Assembly: GCF_006861825.1 (NCBI RefSeq)
Contig: NZ_VDGI01000013.1
Location: forward strand, 3,105-67,104
Direction of reading: 5' to 3'
Origin: Psychrobacillus vulpis
GTDB taxonomy: Bacteria; Bacillota; Bacilli; Bacillales_A; Planococcaceae
Length of the DNA stretch: 64,000 bases
In this document: positions 1 through 7,486 of the stretch, piece after piece
Numbering within the stretch: position 1 is the first letter of the stretch
How the letters are laid out: the number at the start of each line of letters is the position of its first letter
Notes under the pieces: model-generated
Database searches by the model: none
The model's input: the letters and a program-made list of their open reading frames with translations, nothing else
Told to the model about the DNA's origin: nothing
Program-made: the position numbers and the translations under genes

Positions 1-1236
1 TTAATGCAATGTCATCTTGAATTACCTAATAAGAAGGCAACTGGGATTAATGGCACAACTAAAGAGCAATACAGTGAAACACTAGAGGAAAATATAGAGG
101 ATTTAGTAAGTAGGCTTAAAAGTAAAAGTTATCATCCTGTTCCCGTGAGGAGAATGTATATTCCTAAGCTTAACTCCAACAAGAAAAGACCGTTGGGGAT
201 ACCGGAACATGAAGATAAGATTGTACAGAAAGGCATTACAAAAATACTAAATGCCATCTATGAAAATGATTTTCTAGACTGCTCTTTTGGGTTCCGCCCA
301 AATCGTAACTGCCACGATGCTTTGAAAATATTAAATCATTATATGGAAAAGAAATCAGTAAATTATATAGTAGATGTAGATATTAAAGGGTTCTTTGACA
401 ACGTTGACCACATATGGATGATGGAGTTCTTAAAACTGCGAATTACTGACCCTAACCTACTAAGAATAATTGGCAGGTTTCTAAAAGGTGGATACATGGA
501 GGAAGGAAAGAAATACAAGACAGATAAAGGCACACCGCAAGGTGGAGTTATATCTCCGATACTAGCCAATCTATATCTCCACTATGTCCTGGACCTTTGG
601 TTTGAGGAAAAGGTCAGAAAACAGTGTAAAGGGCAAGCATACATAGTTAGATATGCCGATGATTTTGTGTGTTGCTTCCAATATAAGAGCGAAGCTCAGG
701 AATTCTTTCAATCATTGAAGTTGAGATTACAGAAGTTTAACCTAGAAATAGCAGAGGATAAAACCAAAATTATTCCCTTCGGGAGATTTGCGGAGAAAGA
801 TGCAAAACTAAAGGGAAATGGAAAACCTGCCACCTTTGATTTCCTAGGTTTTACACACTATTGTGGAAAGAGTAAATCTGGATACTTTCGTGTGAAACGG
901 AAATCAAGCAGGAAAAAGCTACAAGGAAAACTGAAGGAATCGAAAGAATGGATAAAGAATAACCGAAATAATGATATTCATATGATTATGGATAGATTTA
1001 AACGCTCACTTGTAGGTTATTACAACTACTATTGCATCACGGATAACACTCAAAGTGTTCACCACTTTAAAGACAAAATCCAATATTTACTTTTTAAATG
1101 GCTCAACAGAAGAAGTCAAAGAAAATCCTTTACTTGGGATAAATTCAATCTCTTTCTTCATAAATATCCGTTACCTTCTCCAAGAGCTAAGGTGAATATA
1201 TACGACTTAAGAAAAGAGATTAGCTATATTTTGTGA
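1..1236 (+). CDS. Group II intron reverse transcriptase/maturase (5' partial)
   Basis: This multifunctional intron-encoded protein reverse-transcribes the intron and helps it splice. The reading frame is still open at base 1. The first visible residues correspond to the RT-0/RT-1 area (GINGTTKEQY), so some tens of N-terminal residues are outside the window. Visible motifs are RPLGIP, the DIKGFFDNVDH palm motif, GTPQGGVISP, the catalytic YADD (about residue 218) and the thumb/maturase X region ending in NRRSQRKSFTW. The protein stops soon after, and no HNH endonuclease domain is visible. Domain V follows 15 bases after the stop. I am sure of the family but not of the intron class. Confidence 0.93.
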   Translation, partial: LMQCHLELPNKKATGINGTTKEQYSETLEENIEDLVSRLKSKSYHPVPVRRMYIPKLNSNKKRPLGIPEHEDKIVQKGITKILNAIYENDFLDCSFGFRPNRNCHDALKILNHYMEKKSVNYIVDVDIKGFFDNVDHIWMMEFLKLRITDPNLLRIIGRFLKGGYMEEGKKYKTDKGTPQGGVISPILANLYLHYVLDLWFEEKVRKQCKGQAYIVRYADDFVCCFQYKSEAQEFFQSLKLRLQKFNLEIAEDKTKIIPFGRFAEKDAKLKGNGKPATFDFLGFTHYCGKSKSGYFRVKRKSSRKKLQGKLKESKEWIKNNRNNDIHMIMDRFKRSLVGYYNYYCITDNTQSVHHFKDKIQYLLFKWLNRRSQRKSFTWDKFNLFLHKYPLPSPRAKVNIYDLRKEISYIL

Positions 1237-1250
1237 ATGATGACTAGGAG

Positions 1251-1340
1251 GAGCCGTGTGCGTAAATAGCGCAAGCACGGTTCTGTGAGGGGGGTGGAAC
1301 ACAATCTACCGAAAGGTAGAGAGGTTCCCTTCTACTCGAC
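1251..1340 (+). ncRNA. Group II intron domains V and VI
   Basis: GAGCCGTG at 1251 pairs with CACGGTTC ending at 1283, with an inner TGCG/CGCA stem, which gives the short conserved domain V hairpin with its AGC triad. A second hairpin closed by GGAAC and GTTCC (about 1296-1328) fits domain VI. The order, the spacing from the reverse transcriptase stop and the terminal CTCGAC all fit a group II intron 3' end. Confidence 0.8.
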
Positions 1341-1418
1341 TACCTCAAGTAGAGGACGTTGTGTTTTCATGGCATTTTTTAGGGATACAGGACATACCTT
1401 CTTAACGGGAGGGATTAT

Positions 1419-2081
1419 ATGTTAAAAAGGATATTGATAATTGCTGGAATACTTATAGTGGGAATAGCATCATTTAGCCTGTTAAATAAATCTTTAGAAG
1501 CTGATACTGCTGTTGCAAATAAAGAGGAACAAAAACCTTTATTTACTAAAGAAGAACAACTAAATATATCCACATTGAACACGGTAACTGAAATAATTCA
1601 TGAGAAATATGAGGAGTTGGAATTTGTTGTAAGTTCGAACTCAGAGATAGAATTGAGGATACAAGTTAAAGAGAATGAAAAATATTTTAATTCAGTAAAA
1701 AAGGATCTTGAGTCCATTGCAAAAAGTGTAATTAAATCTTCCACATTAAAAGACTATACAGTTGTTGTAGAGAGACTTGATTTATCTATCATTACTGAAG
1801 AACAAAAAAATATAAATAAAGAACTTTTACTTTTAACAAAGACTTTAATGGAAGGTCTTAAAGAAGATTACGAAGTAATTGAAAATATAAATACTGATTC
1901 TCTAACATCCATTACCATTCATACATCAATAAAAGGTTTAGATAAAGATGCACATAAGTTAGCAATGGAAATTGAAGAGACAGTAAATGAAATCTTACAT
2001 TCTAAAGAACTAAATTCAGTATCTCATATTGACTCTTATGAAATTAGAATATTGAATGCCAAAGGGGAAGTAGTAAATTAG
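1419..2081 (+). CDS. Predicted exported/anchored protein of unknown function (DUF4030-like?)
   Basis: A 220-residue protein with one N-terminal hydrophobic segment (residues 4-23) and then a hydrophilic, charge-rich domain, probably anchored outside the membrane. GGGAGG precedes the ATG with normal spacing. The body has two alternating helix/strand halves, each ending in a block like VVVERLDL or SYEIRIL. This loosely resembles the DUF4030 family of Bacillus proteins, but I cannot confirm it. It is the first gene after the intron and is followed by a composite palindromic repeat. Confidence 0.7.
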   Translation: MLKRILIIAGILIVGIASFSLLNKSLEADTAVANKEEQKPLFTKEEQLNISTLNTVTEIIHEKYEELEFVVSSNSEIELRIQVKENEKYFNSVKKDLESIAKSVIKSSTLKDYTVVVERLDLSIITEEQKNINKELLLLTKTLMEGLKEDYEVIENINTDSLTSITIHTSIKGLDKDAHKLAMEIEETVNEILHSKELNSVSHIDSYEIRILNAKGEVVN

Positions 2082-2120
2082 TCAACTTATAAGGCTAAAT
2101 AATATTGGCATCCCTTTTTA

Positions 2121-2256
2121 TTAAGCTAACTGGCCCTTTAGTTAAACAAGATCATCATTTCGATGGTCTATTTTTTTATCCAAAACATCAAGTAGATCTC
2201 AGAAATCCATTGTGAAATGTTACACTTAAACTAACGCAGCAGTTTAGTTGAACAAG
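2121..2256 (+). repeat. Composite dispersed palindrome (A unit, terminator, B unit)
   Basis: The A unit (2121-2150, GCTAACTGGCCCTTTAGTT) is followed by a hairpin GATCATC/GATGGTC and a run of seven T (2150-2178), a credible terminator for the gene at 1419. A B unit follows at 2225-2256, with arms around GCAGCA ending in TTTAGTTGAACAAG. This is the first copy of the element found in most intergenic gaps up to 57.7 kb. Confidence 0.75.
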
Positions 2257-2312
2257 TACAAGTTTACAGAGAGAATAAGTAAATAGAAAATAGTGTGAAG
2301 TGGGGTTCGAAA

Positions 2313-3089
2313 ATGGAGAAAGTTCTCGAAAAACTAAAGGAATTAGAATCAGGTGAAGTGGGAATTATAATTTATTCTCAAGTAAAACAGGATATACTTT
2401 TATCATTAAATAAAGGATTATTAGTACCCCTTGCTTCTGCGGCAAAAGTTGCAATTGCCTTTTGTATAGCAAAATTGGTTGAAGAAAGACACTATAAATG
2501 GACTGACATTGTTGAAGATGTAATTTTAAATCCAGAAGAGGATAGTAACGAAGTGTATCCTCACTTTCAAAATAGAGAAAACTTGGCACTCCAAGATGCG
2601 GTGGAAGTGATGATAGCCTGTCATGATAGCTTTGTTGCAGAGAGAATTGTTCAATTTTGTGGTGGATGGGAAATGATTAACAATAAAATAAAATCATATT
2701 TTAATAACATAAATATTACTCAAAATCCAAGAGACTTGGATAACAACGGAGAATTGAGTGAGATGTTAGAACTTTTACGATTAATATATCAAGGATACAA
2801 AACTAATCCTAATTTATGGATTCCAGTTATTAATGGTTTAGTTAGGCAACGAGGTGATATAGAAGGTATACCAAGCCATTTCTTAAATCATATGACTGGT
2901 GGATTAGATAATGTAGTAGTTGATATTGGAATAATGGGTGAGTTTTCCAAAAATCCATTATTATTTGTTTTGGGTGCAAAGGAGTTACCAAATCGATATA
3001 AAGAGAAATTAGCAGATGAAATAATTATCGATGCAATGAAATTACTTTATGATGAGTATTGCAATCAGGAAGTTGAACTTGAAAATTAA
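2313..3089 (+). CDS. Serine beta-lactamase-fold hydrolase (class A-like)
   Basis: A 258-residue protein of the class A beta-lactamase/DD-peptidase-like family (beta-lactamase2 type). The nucleophile motif is SAAK (Ser42, Lys45). The region of the SDN loop reads CHDS and the KTG box reads MTGG (about residue 200), so two of the three canonical motifs are altered. There is no signal peptide, unlike true secreted beta-lactamases, so the protein is probably cytoplasmic and may act on another ester or amide. I chose the ATG at 2313 over the GTG at 2295 because GTGGGG lies just upstream. Activity against beta-lactams should not be assumed. Confidence 0.72.
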   Translation: MEKVLEKLKELESGEVGIIIYSQVKQDILLSLNKGLLVPLASAAKVAIAFCIAKLVEERHYKWTDIVEDVILNPEEDSNEVYPHFQNRENLALQDAVEVMIACHDSFVAERIVQFCGGWEMINNKIKSYFNNINITQNPRDLDNNGELSEMLELLRLIYQGYKTNPNLWIPVINGLVRQRGDIEGIPSHFLNHMTGGLDNVVVDIGIMGEFSKNPLLFVLGAKELPNRYKEKLADEIIIDAMKLLYDEYCNQEVELEN

Positions 3090-3092
3090 AGT

Positions 3093-3146
3093 CTATCTAA
3101 TTTAGATAGTGCTTATTAAACTAACGGGGTAGGTTAGTGAAAAAGG
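3093..3146 (+). repeat. Short hairpin followed by a B-unit palindrome
   Basis: CTATCTAATTTAGATAG (3093-3109) is a perfect 8-bp stem, followed by a B unit (3111-3146) with a GGGGTAG loop between TTAAACTAAC and GTTAGTGAAA arms. Confidence 0.65.
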
Positions 3147-3230
3147 AATGAAATTTTTTGGTGTTTTTGTATATAGAATAATAAAGAAATACGTGCCAAT
3201 ATGATATATGAGGAAACAGGAGATATAAAG

Positions 3231-3596
3231 ATGCTTTGGAAAATTTATTTTTGGGCAATGTTAGGTATGTAGATAGCGTCAATGTTTTTAGAAAATGAAT
3301 ACGGTTTGGTAGGATCTGTGATAGGAATTGTGAGTATGATTATTAGTATTATTAGCACAGTGGGATTTTATGGTTATGTATATAATAAACAATTCTTTTC
3401 AAAATCTTTTTGGAAAATCATATTTCTAATTACTGTAATAGATTTAATTGTAACTACACTTTATTATGGGTTTGAAGATGCAGCTGAACAGGGAGAATTG
3501 ATTTTTGCTACGGCTTTCACGTTTATTATAATGTATCCTCTTTTGCTGGGTTTATATAGATATGGATTCCAAAAGAAAAATGACAATTTAGCATAG
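3231..3596 (+). pseudogene. Small membrane protein interrupted by an in-frame TAG
   Basis: An ATG at 3231 with a good CAGGAGATA site encodes 13 residues (ending AMLGM), then meets TAG at 3270. The same frame continues without another stop to 3596, giving 121 codons in all. The distal part (from ATG 3282) encodes three or four hydrophobic segments. That ATG has no convincing ribosome binding site, so the gene looks like a membrane protein inactivated by a nonsense change, unless translation restarts at 3282. No family was recognised. Confidence 0.6.
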
Positions 3597-3652
3597 TGAT
3601 TTCTCGTTATGGTGAATAGTCAAGGCAATTACGTGAGTTAGAGTTGGAATTT

Positions 3653-3688
3653 CTTATTAAATTATCGAGGCAAGTTAGTGAAAAACTT
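3653..3688 (+). repeat. Degenerate B-unit palindrome
   Basis: CTTATTAAATTATC, then GAGGCA, then AGTTAGTGAAAAACTT. The arms still pair, with several mismatches. Confidence 0.5.
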
Positions 3689-3799
3689 AAAAATATTCTA
3701 TCAGCATTCATGTCCTATACGATAAATCTCCGTAAGAATATATTAATATAGGTAAAAGCTAATCTTTTACTTAAAATATGTTTTTAAAAGGGTGATAAA

Positions 3800-4852
3800 A
3801 TGCATAATCAAAAAGATCATAACAGGTGCTTCGAGTGCGACTATCTCTATATTGGTGACGGCTTTGACAACACCGTGAAGACTTTCGACGTAGAAACGGG
3901 ACGGTTCCTCGGTAGTTTTGTCGCGTCAGGCAACAACGGCTTGAATGGTCCGCGGGGACTTATCTTCGACCATGAAGGCAATCTACTTGTCACAAACCAG
4001 AAAGTCGATGAGGGATCCGGCAACGTTTTGAAGTACAATGGTCAAACAGGGGAGTTTCTGGGTGAAATTGTTAAATCCGATGCAACTGGCGCCCCGTTCG
4101 CTCCACGCGGCATCGTCCTCTCGAAACACAATATCCTGTTTGTGGCTGACCTAGTGATTGAAGAAAACGGTCAGCATGGGGAAGTTCGGATGTATAAGTA
4201 TAATGGCAATACCGCGACGTTTATGAGGAACCTTGCCCATCCACCCAGTGGGGAATTCTTTCCTCGCAGTGTAGTCATAGGGCCGGATGGCTATCTGTAT
4301 GTGTCCGTCCGTAACAATCCTAATACTGCGGAAGGTCAGCTTGGTGGATACGTAGTACGCTATAACTCGAAAACAGGGGCGTTCGGTGGAGTGTTCATTC
4401 ACCCCTTTAACGACCTCAATCGTCCTGAAGGTTTGGTATTTGGTCCTGACGGCAACCTCTATATCACTAGCTTCAGAAGGGACGCGAGTGACACGGATAA
4501 AATTCTAATCTTTGACGGCCGCAAGGGCAAGTTACTCGACAAAATTGATCTCGATGTCGTCGGACAGCCACGCGCCTTTGCGCAGGCAATCTTGTTCGGA
4601 CCTGACGGAAAACTGTTTGTCCCCATTAATGGCCCGTCTGACCCTGATACGGGGGCTCCTGCGGGACCATACACTGGTTCGGTACGCCGCTACAACGTCT
4701 ATCACAAGACATATGATCTGTTCGTGCCTCCTGCTATGTCGGGAGGACCATTAGGAATGCCGTGGTATCTGACGTTTGGCAATACGAACCCAGCAACACT
4801 AGCTTATCAGTCTGACCGGGAAGAAAGCAGCAACCATCATCCTCCACATTAA
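3800..4852 (+). CDS. NHL-repeat-like beta-propeller protein
   Basis: A 350-residue protein built of repeated blades of about 45 residues, each with a motif such as GLIFDHEGNLLVT, VIGPDGYLYVS or LVFGPDGNLYIT. This is typical of NHL/SMP-30-like six-bladed propellers that act as binding scaffolds. There is no signal peptide or membrane segment. AAGGGTG precedes the ATG. Base composition is visibly richer in G and C than the neighbouring genes, with CGC, CGG and GGC codons that are rare next door, suggesting recent transfer. The C terminus is short and His/Pro-rich (NHHPPH). The ligand or partner is unknown. Confidence 0.75.
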   Translation: MHNQKDHNRCFECDYLYIGDGFDNTVKTFDVETGRFLGSFVASGNNGLNGPRGLIFDHEGNLLVTNQKVDEGSGNVLKYNGQTGEFLGEIVKSDATGAPFAPRGIVLSKHNILFVADLVIEENGQHGEVRMYKYNGNTATFMRNLAHPPSGEFFPRSVVIGPDGYLYVSVRNNPNTAEGQLGGYVVRYNSKTGAFGGVFIHPFNDLNRPEGLVFGPDGNLYITSFRRDASDTDKILIFDGRKGKLLDKIDLDVVGQPRAFAQAILFGPDGKLFVPINGPSDPDTGAPAGPYTGSVRRYNVYHKTYDLFVPPAMSGGPLGMPWYLTFGNTNPATLAYQSDREESSNHHPPH

Positions 4853-4915
4853 ACCTCATGATGAATGTAGTGACGAGAGCAGTAGTTAACTATGATTTGT
4901 TAAACGATATCTATA

Positions 4916-4995
4916 TTTAGCTAAAGGGTGTATTAGTAAAAGATCAATGAGCTGCTTAGACGGCTCTTTTTTAAGGGGGGGTGTAGTTGAACAAG
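4916..4995 (+). repeat. Composite palindrome with rho-independent terminator
   Basis: The A unit (GCTAAAGGGTGTATTAGT) is followed by the hairpin GAGCTGCTTAGACGGCTC (4949-4966) and a T-run, then a half B unit (GGGGGGTGTAGTTGAACAAG, ending at 4995) that has lost its left arm. It probably terminates the propeller gene. Confidence 0.7.
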
Positions 4996-5030
4996 AATAT
5001 TACACAAATCCAATATTTGAGGTAGGGGAA

Positions 5031-5540
5031 ATGATGAGTATTGATAAAGATAGACTTTTTTTAGAAATGGCATTGGAAGAGGCAGAGCAAGCATTAAAGG
5101 AAAATACATACCCAGTAGGGGCAGTAATTGTTGATGAAAACTTTAACTTGATTTCAAGAGGACGAAATAGAGTACATCCAGCAAAAGATGCAACTGCCCA
5201 CGCGGAAATTGATGCTATAAGAAATGCGGGTCAAGCAATATTTAACGCAAAAATAAAAAGAGAAAAATTCACAATATACACTTCATTAGAGCCTTGTCCT
5301 ATGTGTACGGGTGGGATTTTATTTGCAAATATCAAAAGAGTAGTTTGGCTTCTAAATGACGACTTAGGATTTGGTGGTTATAGAAAAATAAAAGATTCTA
5401 AGGTCTTCGATGAAAGGTTTAATGTAGTAGAAATGATTGAACAACCATATGAAGACCTAAAGAATAGGCAAAAAGAGCTTATGAGTAAATGGGCAATTAA
5501 TCCGAATAATGTTATAAACTTACGAAATGCAATAAAATAG
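5031..5540 (+). CDS. Nucleoside deaminase (cytidine/guanine deaminase family)
   Basis: A zinc-dependent deaminase of the CDA/TadA fold, probably a cytoplasmic purine or pyrimidine salvage enzyme. The catalytic HAEIDAI motif (zinc His and proton-shuttle Glu) and the PCPMC pair of zinc cysteines are present with normal spacing, and the 169-residue length is typical. I took ATG 5031 (next to ATG 5034) because GAGGTAGGGGA lies directly upstream. The longer frame from 4947 would read through the repeat element and is unlikely to be real. It resembles guanine deaminase-type proteins (GYRK near the C-terminal half), but the substrate is not certain. Confidence 0.88.
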   Translation: MMSIDKDRLFLEMALEEAEQALKENTYPVGAVIVDENFNLISRGRNRVHPAKDATAHAEIDAIRNAGQAIFNAKIKREKFTIYTSLEPCPMCTGGILFANIKRVVWLLNDDLGFGGYRKIKDSKVFDERFNVVEMIEQPYEDLKNRQKELMSKWAINPNNVINLRNAIK

Positions 5541-5610
5541 AATTTACTTATTCAACTACCATGAAAATAAAAAAAGCTCGAAATAATATAAAGTTGGTTT
5601 GAAAACAAAA

Positions 5611-5649
5611 GCATCCTCCTTCTAGTTAGAATGAAGGCAAGGATGGTGC
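5611..5649 (+). terminator. Imperfect hairpin before the nucleotidyltransferase gene
   Basis: CATCCT and CTTC on the left can pair with GAAG and AGGATG on the right. There is no clear T-run after it, and it sits 31 bases before the next start. It could be an attenuator-like leader structure or the end of the deaminase transcript. Confidence 0.35.
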
Positions 5650-5680
5650 AACCATGAGTCTAAAGAAAAGGAGTAATTTT

Positions 5681-6502
5681 ATGGATTCAAAAATTCCCAT
5701 ACCAGTCCAAAACATTTTAAGTGAATATATTTCCTTATTTCAAGAACAAATTCCCAATACACTTGAGGGATTATATTTACATGGTTCAATTGCCCTTAAC
5801 GCTTATATTAATGGCTCTAGCGATATTGATTTCATTACAATTGTAAACCGTCATTTAACTGAAGAAGAGGTTAAAATATTATCTAATATTCATCGAGAAT
5901 TAAAGAATAAATTTAAAAAAACAGGAATGGACGGATGCTACCTTCTTTGGGAAGATATAGGTAAGAAACAGACTGAAACAAAAAAATGTTTATACGTAAA
6001 CGAAGGTAAGATAGGTTGGAGTAATCACGGTATCAATCCGACTACTTGGTGGATTCTGAGAGACAAAGGGATCAGCATTATTGGTCCTGAGATAACTTCA
6101 TTCCACTTTGATGTTGATGAAAGTGCTTTGGCTGATTACGTACTAACCAATATGAACACCTATTGGTTGAATCGAATGAATACAATTGCAAGATTCAAAA
6201 GATTAGTGCCTCTATTACCAAACAAACTTGTGGATCAGGAAGTTCAATGGTCTATTACTGGAATGTTACGGCAATTCTATACGCTTAGAGAACATGAAAT
6301 CATTTCAAAAGTAGATGCGGGCAAAAATGCAATAAATTATATGCCAGAAAGATGGCATAATATCATCAAAGAAGCCGTAAGTATTCGAGAAGGATTAAAC
6401 ATACGTTACTGTAAATCTAAAAAACAACGGATTAATGACACAATACAATGTATGAACTACATACTTGATTATTGTAATAATATGAATATAAATAAGGTCT
6501 AA
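5681..6502 (+). CDS. Aminoglycoside adenylyltransferase-like nucleotidyltransferase
   Basis: A 273-residue protein with an N-terminal nucleotidyltransferase core, LHGSIALNAYINGSSDIDF, giving the GS signature and the DxD metal ligands. A C-terminal helical domain of the DUF4111 type follows, as found in ANT(9)/AadA adenylyltransferases that inactivate spectinomycin or streptomycin. The start at 5681 has AAAAGGAG eight bases upstream. A nine-codon in-frame extension to 5654 exists but lacks a site. The real substrate cannot be read from the sequence, and many chromosomal homologues are not resistance genes. Confidence 0.8.
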   Translation: MDSKIPIPVQNILSEYISLFQEQIPNTLEGLYLHGSIALNAYINGSSDIDFITIVNRHLTEEEVKILSNIHRELKNKFKKTGMDGCYLLWEDIGKKQTETKKCLYVNEGKIGWSNHGINPTTWWILRDKGISIIGPEITSFHFDVDESALADYVLTNMNTYWLNRMNTIARFKRLVPLLPNKLVDQEVQWSITGMLRQFYTLREHEIISKVDAGKNAINYMPERWHNIIKEAVSIREGLNIRYCKSKKQRINDTIQCMNYILDYCNNMNINKV

Positions 6503-6816
6503 AAGAGAACAGAGAGAAGTAATTTAATTTAGAAGATGCTAATTATTGTTCAAATGACTGATTTTTTTAAACAGGTTTATTAAAATAACGGGGGCTTTAG
6601 TGATCCTTAGTTCAATCAAGCGGGTGAGGGAGGCGTATAGGCAGAGCCAGGTATAAACGATGAACAAACTCTATTTGATTTGTCAGTCTATCTACAGCGT
6701 TTATAGCCCTACTGGAGAAAAAAGATGCGAAAACAGCTGATTCTGTTCTCCCATCCTTTTAATATAGTTCACTGAATACAAAAAGGTTGATTAGTTTTGG
6801 GTCCTTTTTCAAGGAT
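6503..6816. other. Intergenic gap between convergent genes, with one repeat
   Basis: This gap of 314 bases holds a degenerate palindromic unit (listed separately) and a small AACAG/CTGTT stem near 6732-6746. No reading frame with a ribosome binding site was seen. Confidence 0.5.
6574..6620 (+). repeat. Variant palindromic unit with extended right arm
   Basis: GGTTTATTAAAATAACGGG, GGCTTTAGT, and a second TTAGTTCAATCAAG arm. It looks like an A unit whose right arm is duplicated. Confidence 0.5.
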
Positions 6817-7275
6817 TTAATTAATATCACCTACATAAGTTGAAGCTCTACCACTTTCAAAATAAGAAATTAAATGGGTTCTTAGCGCTTGCGGAAATAA
6901 TTTATATTTTAACAACTCGTTAATTGGTAGCCATTCTGTTCCTATTTGACCCTTTTCTGGACTGATTCCATTATTAAATATATCTTGATTAACATTACAT
7001 AAAAACATAAATTCAGTTTGATGTGCATGAGAATGGTATGCAGCTAATTCATGGTTCTTTCCAATATATTCACGTACAAATATCAATTCGCCAATTTCCA
7101 CTTTTGCTCCTAACTCCTCCAAGCATTCCCTTTCTAATGCTTGATGCAGATTTTCACCATGTTTTTGACCACCGCCCGGCAGAATATAATATGTTCCACC
7201 GTTTTCATGAATCTTTACGGTCAATATTTTCCCTTCTTTTATTATTACTGCTTTAGCTGAATTTCTTATTTCCAT
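6817..7275 (-). CDS. Nudix hydrolase
   Basis: A 152-residue pyrophosphohydrolase of nucleoside diphosphates linked to another moiety. The Nudix box is complete: GGGQKHGENLHQALERE followed by CLEELG, with the metal-binding REXXEE (RECLEE). The start at 7275 is preferred because AGGAGAG lies eight bases upstream; the frame extends to 7311 without a better site. The gene runs convergent to the preceding nucleotidyltransferase gene and divergent from uvrX. The substrate is not predictable. Confidence 0.88.
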   Translation of the reverse strand: MEIRNSAKAVIIKEGKILTVKIHENGGTYYILPGGGQKHGENLHQALERECLEELGAKVEIGELIFVREYIGKNHELAAYHSHAHQTEFMFLCNVNQDIFNNGISPEKGQIGTEWLPINELLKYKLFPQALRTHLISYFESGRASTYVGDIN

Positions 7276-7420
7276 TTTAGATACTCTCCTGTCAACATTC
7301 ATCAATATCATTTGCTGTCTTAATATCTATTTCTACAATTTAGCTAAAATACCCTGTTATTCCATAAAAATTCACATTTTTTAATCTTGAGTGTTACAAA
7401 ATGAAAACAATTATTTACCA

Positions 7421-7466
7421 TTGAATAAGAATGTGCGTTCGGAATATAATAAGAACAAATGTTCCT
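7421..7466 (+). promoter_or_regulatory. uvrX promoter with two LexA (Cheo) boxes
   Basis: The -35 TTGAAT (7421-7426) and -10 TATAAT (7445-7450) are separated by 18 bases. A LexA box AGAACAAATGTTCC (7452-7465) lies directly downstream of the -10. A second, one-mismatch box AGAATGTGCGTTCG (7428-7441) sits in the spacer. Both match the Bacillus GAAC-N4-GTTC operator, so SOS control is well supported. Confidence 0.88.
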
Positions 7467-7486
7467 TTCGAGAGGAGTAAATAATA

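Larger units (their letters stand above)
1..1340 (+). mobile_element. Group II intron, 3' part (5' end outside window)
   Basis: The open reading frame of a group II intron reverse transcriptase is followed by a recognisable domain V and a plausible domain VI. The intron 5' end and domains I-III lie before base 1. The 3' end is placed near 1340 after CTACTCGAC, by similarity to known bacterial intron ends; a shift of a few bases is possible. The 3' flank runs directly into the leader of the next gene. Confidence 0.85.

Noticed and set aside
4947-5030. N-terminal extension of the nucleoside deaminase
   Set aside because: These codons lie in the palindromic repeat. A strong SD before ATG 5031 gives the normal family length.
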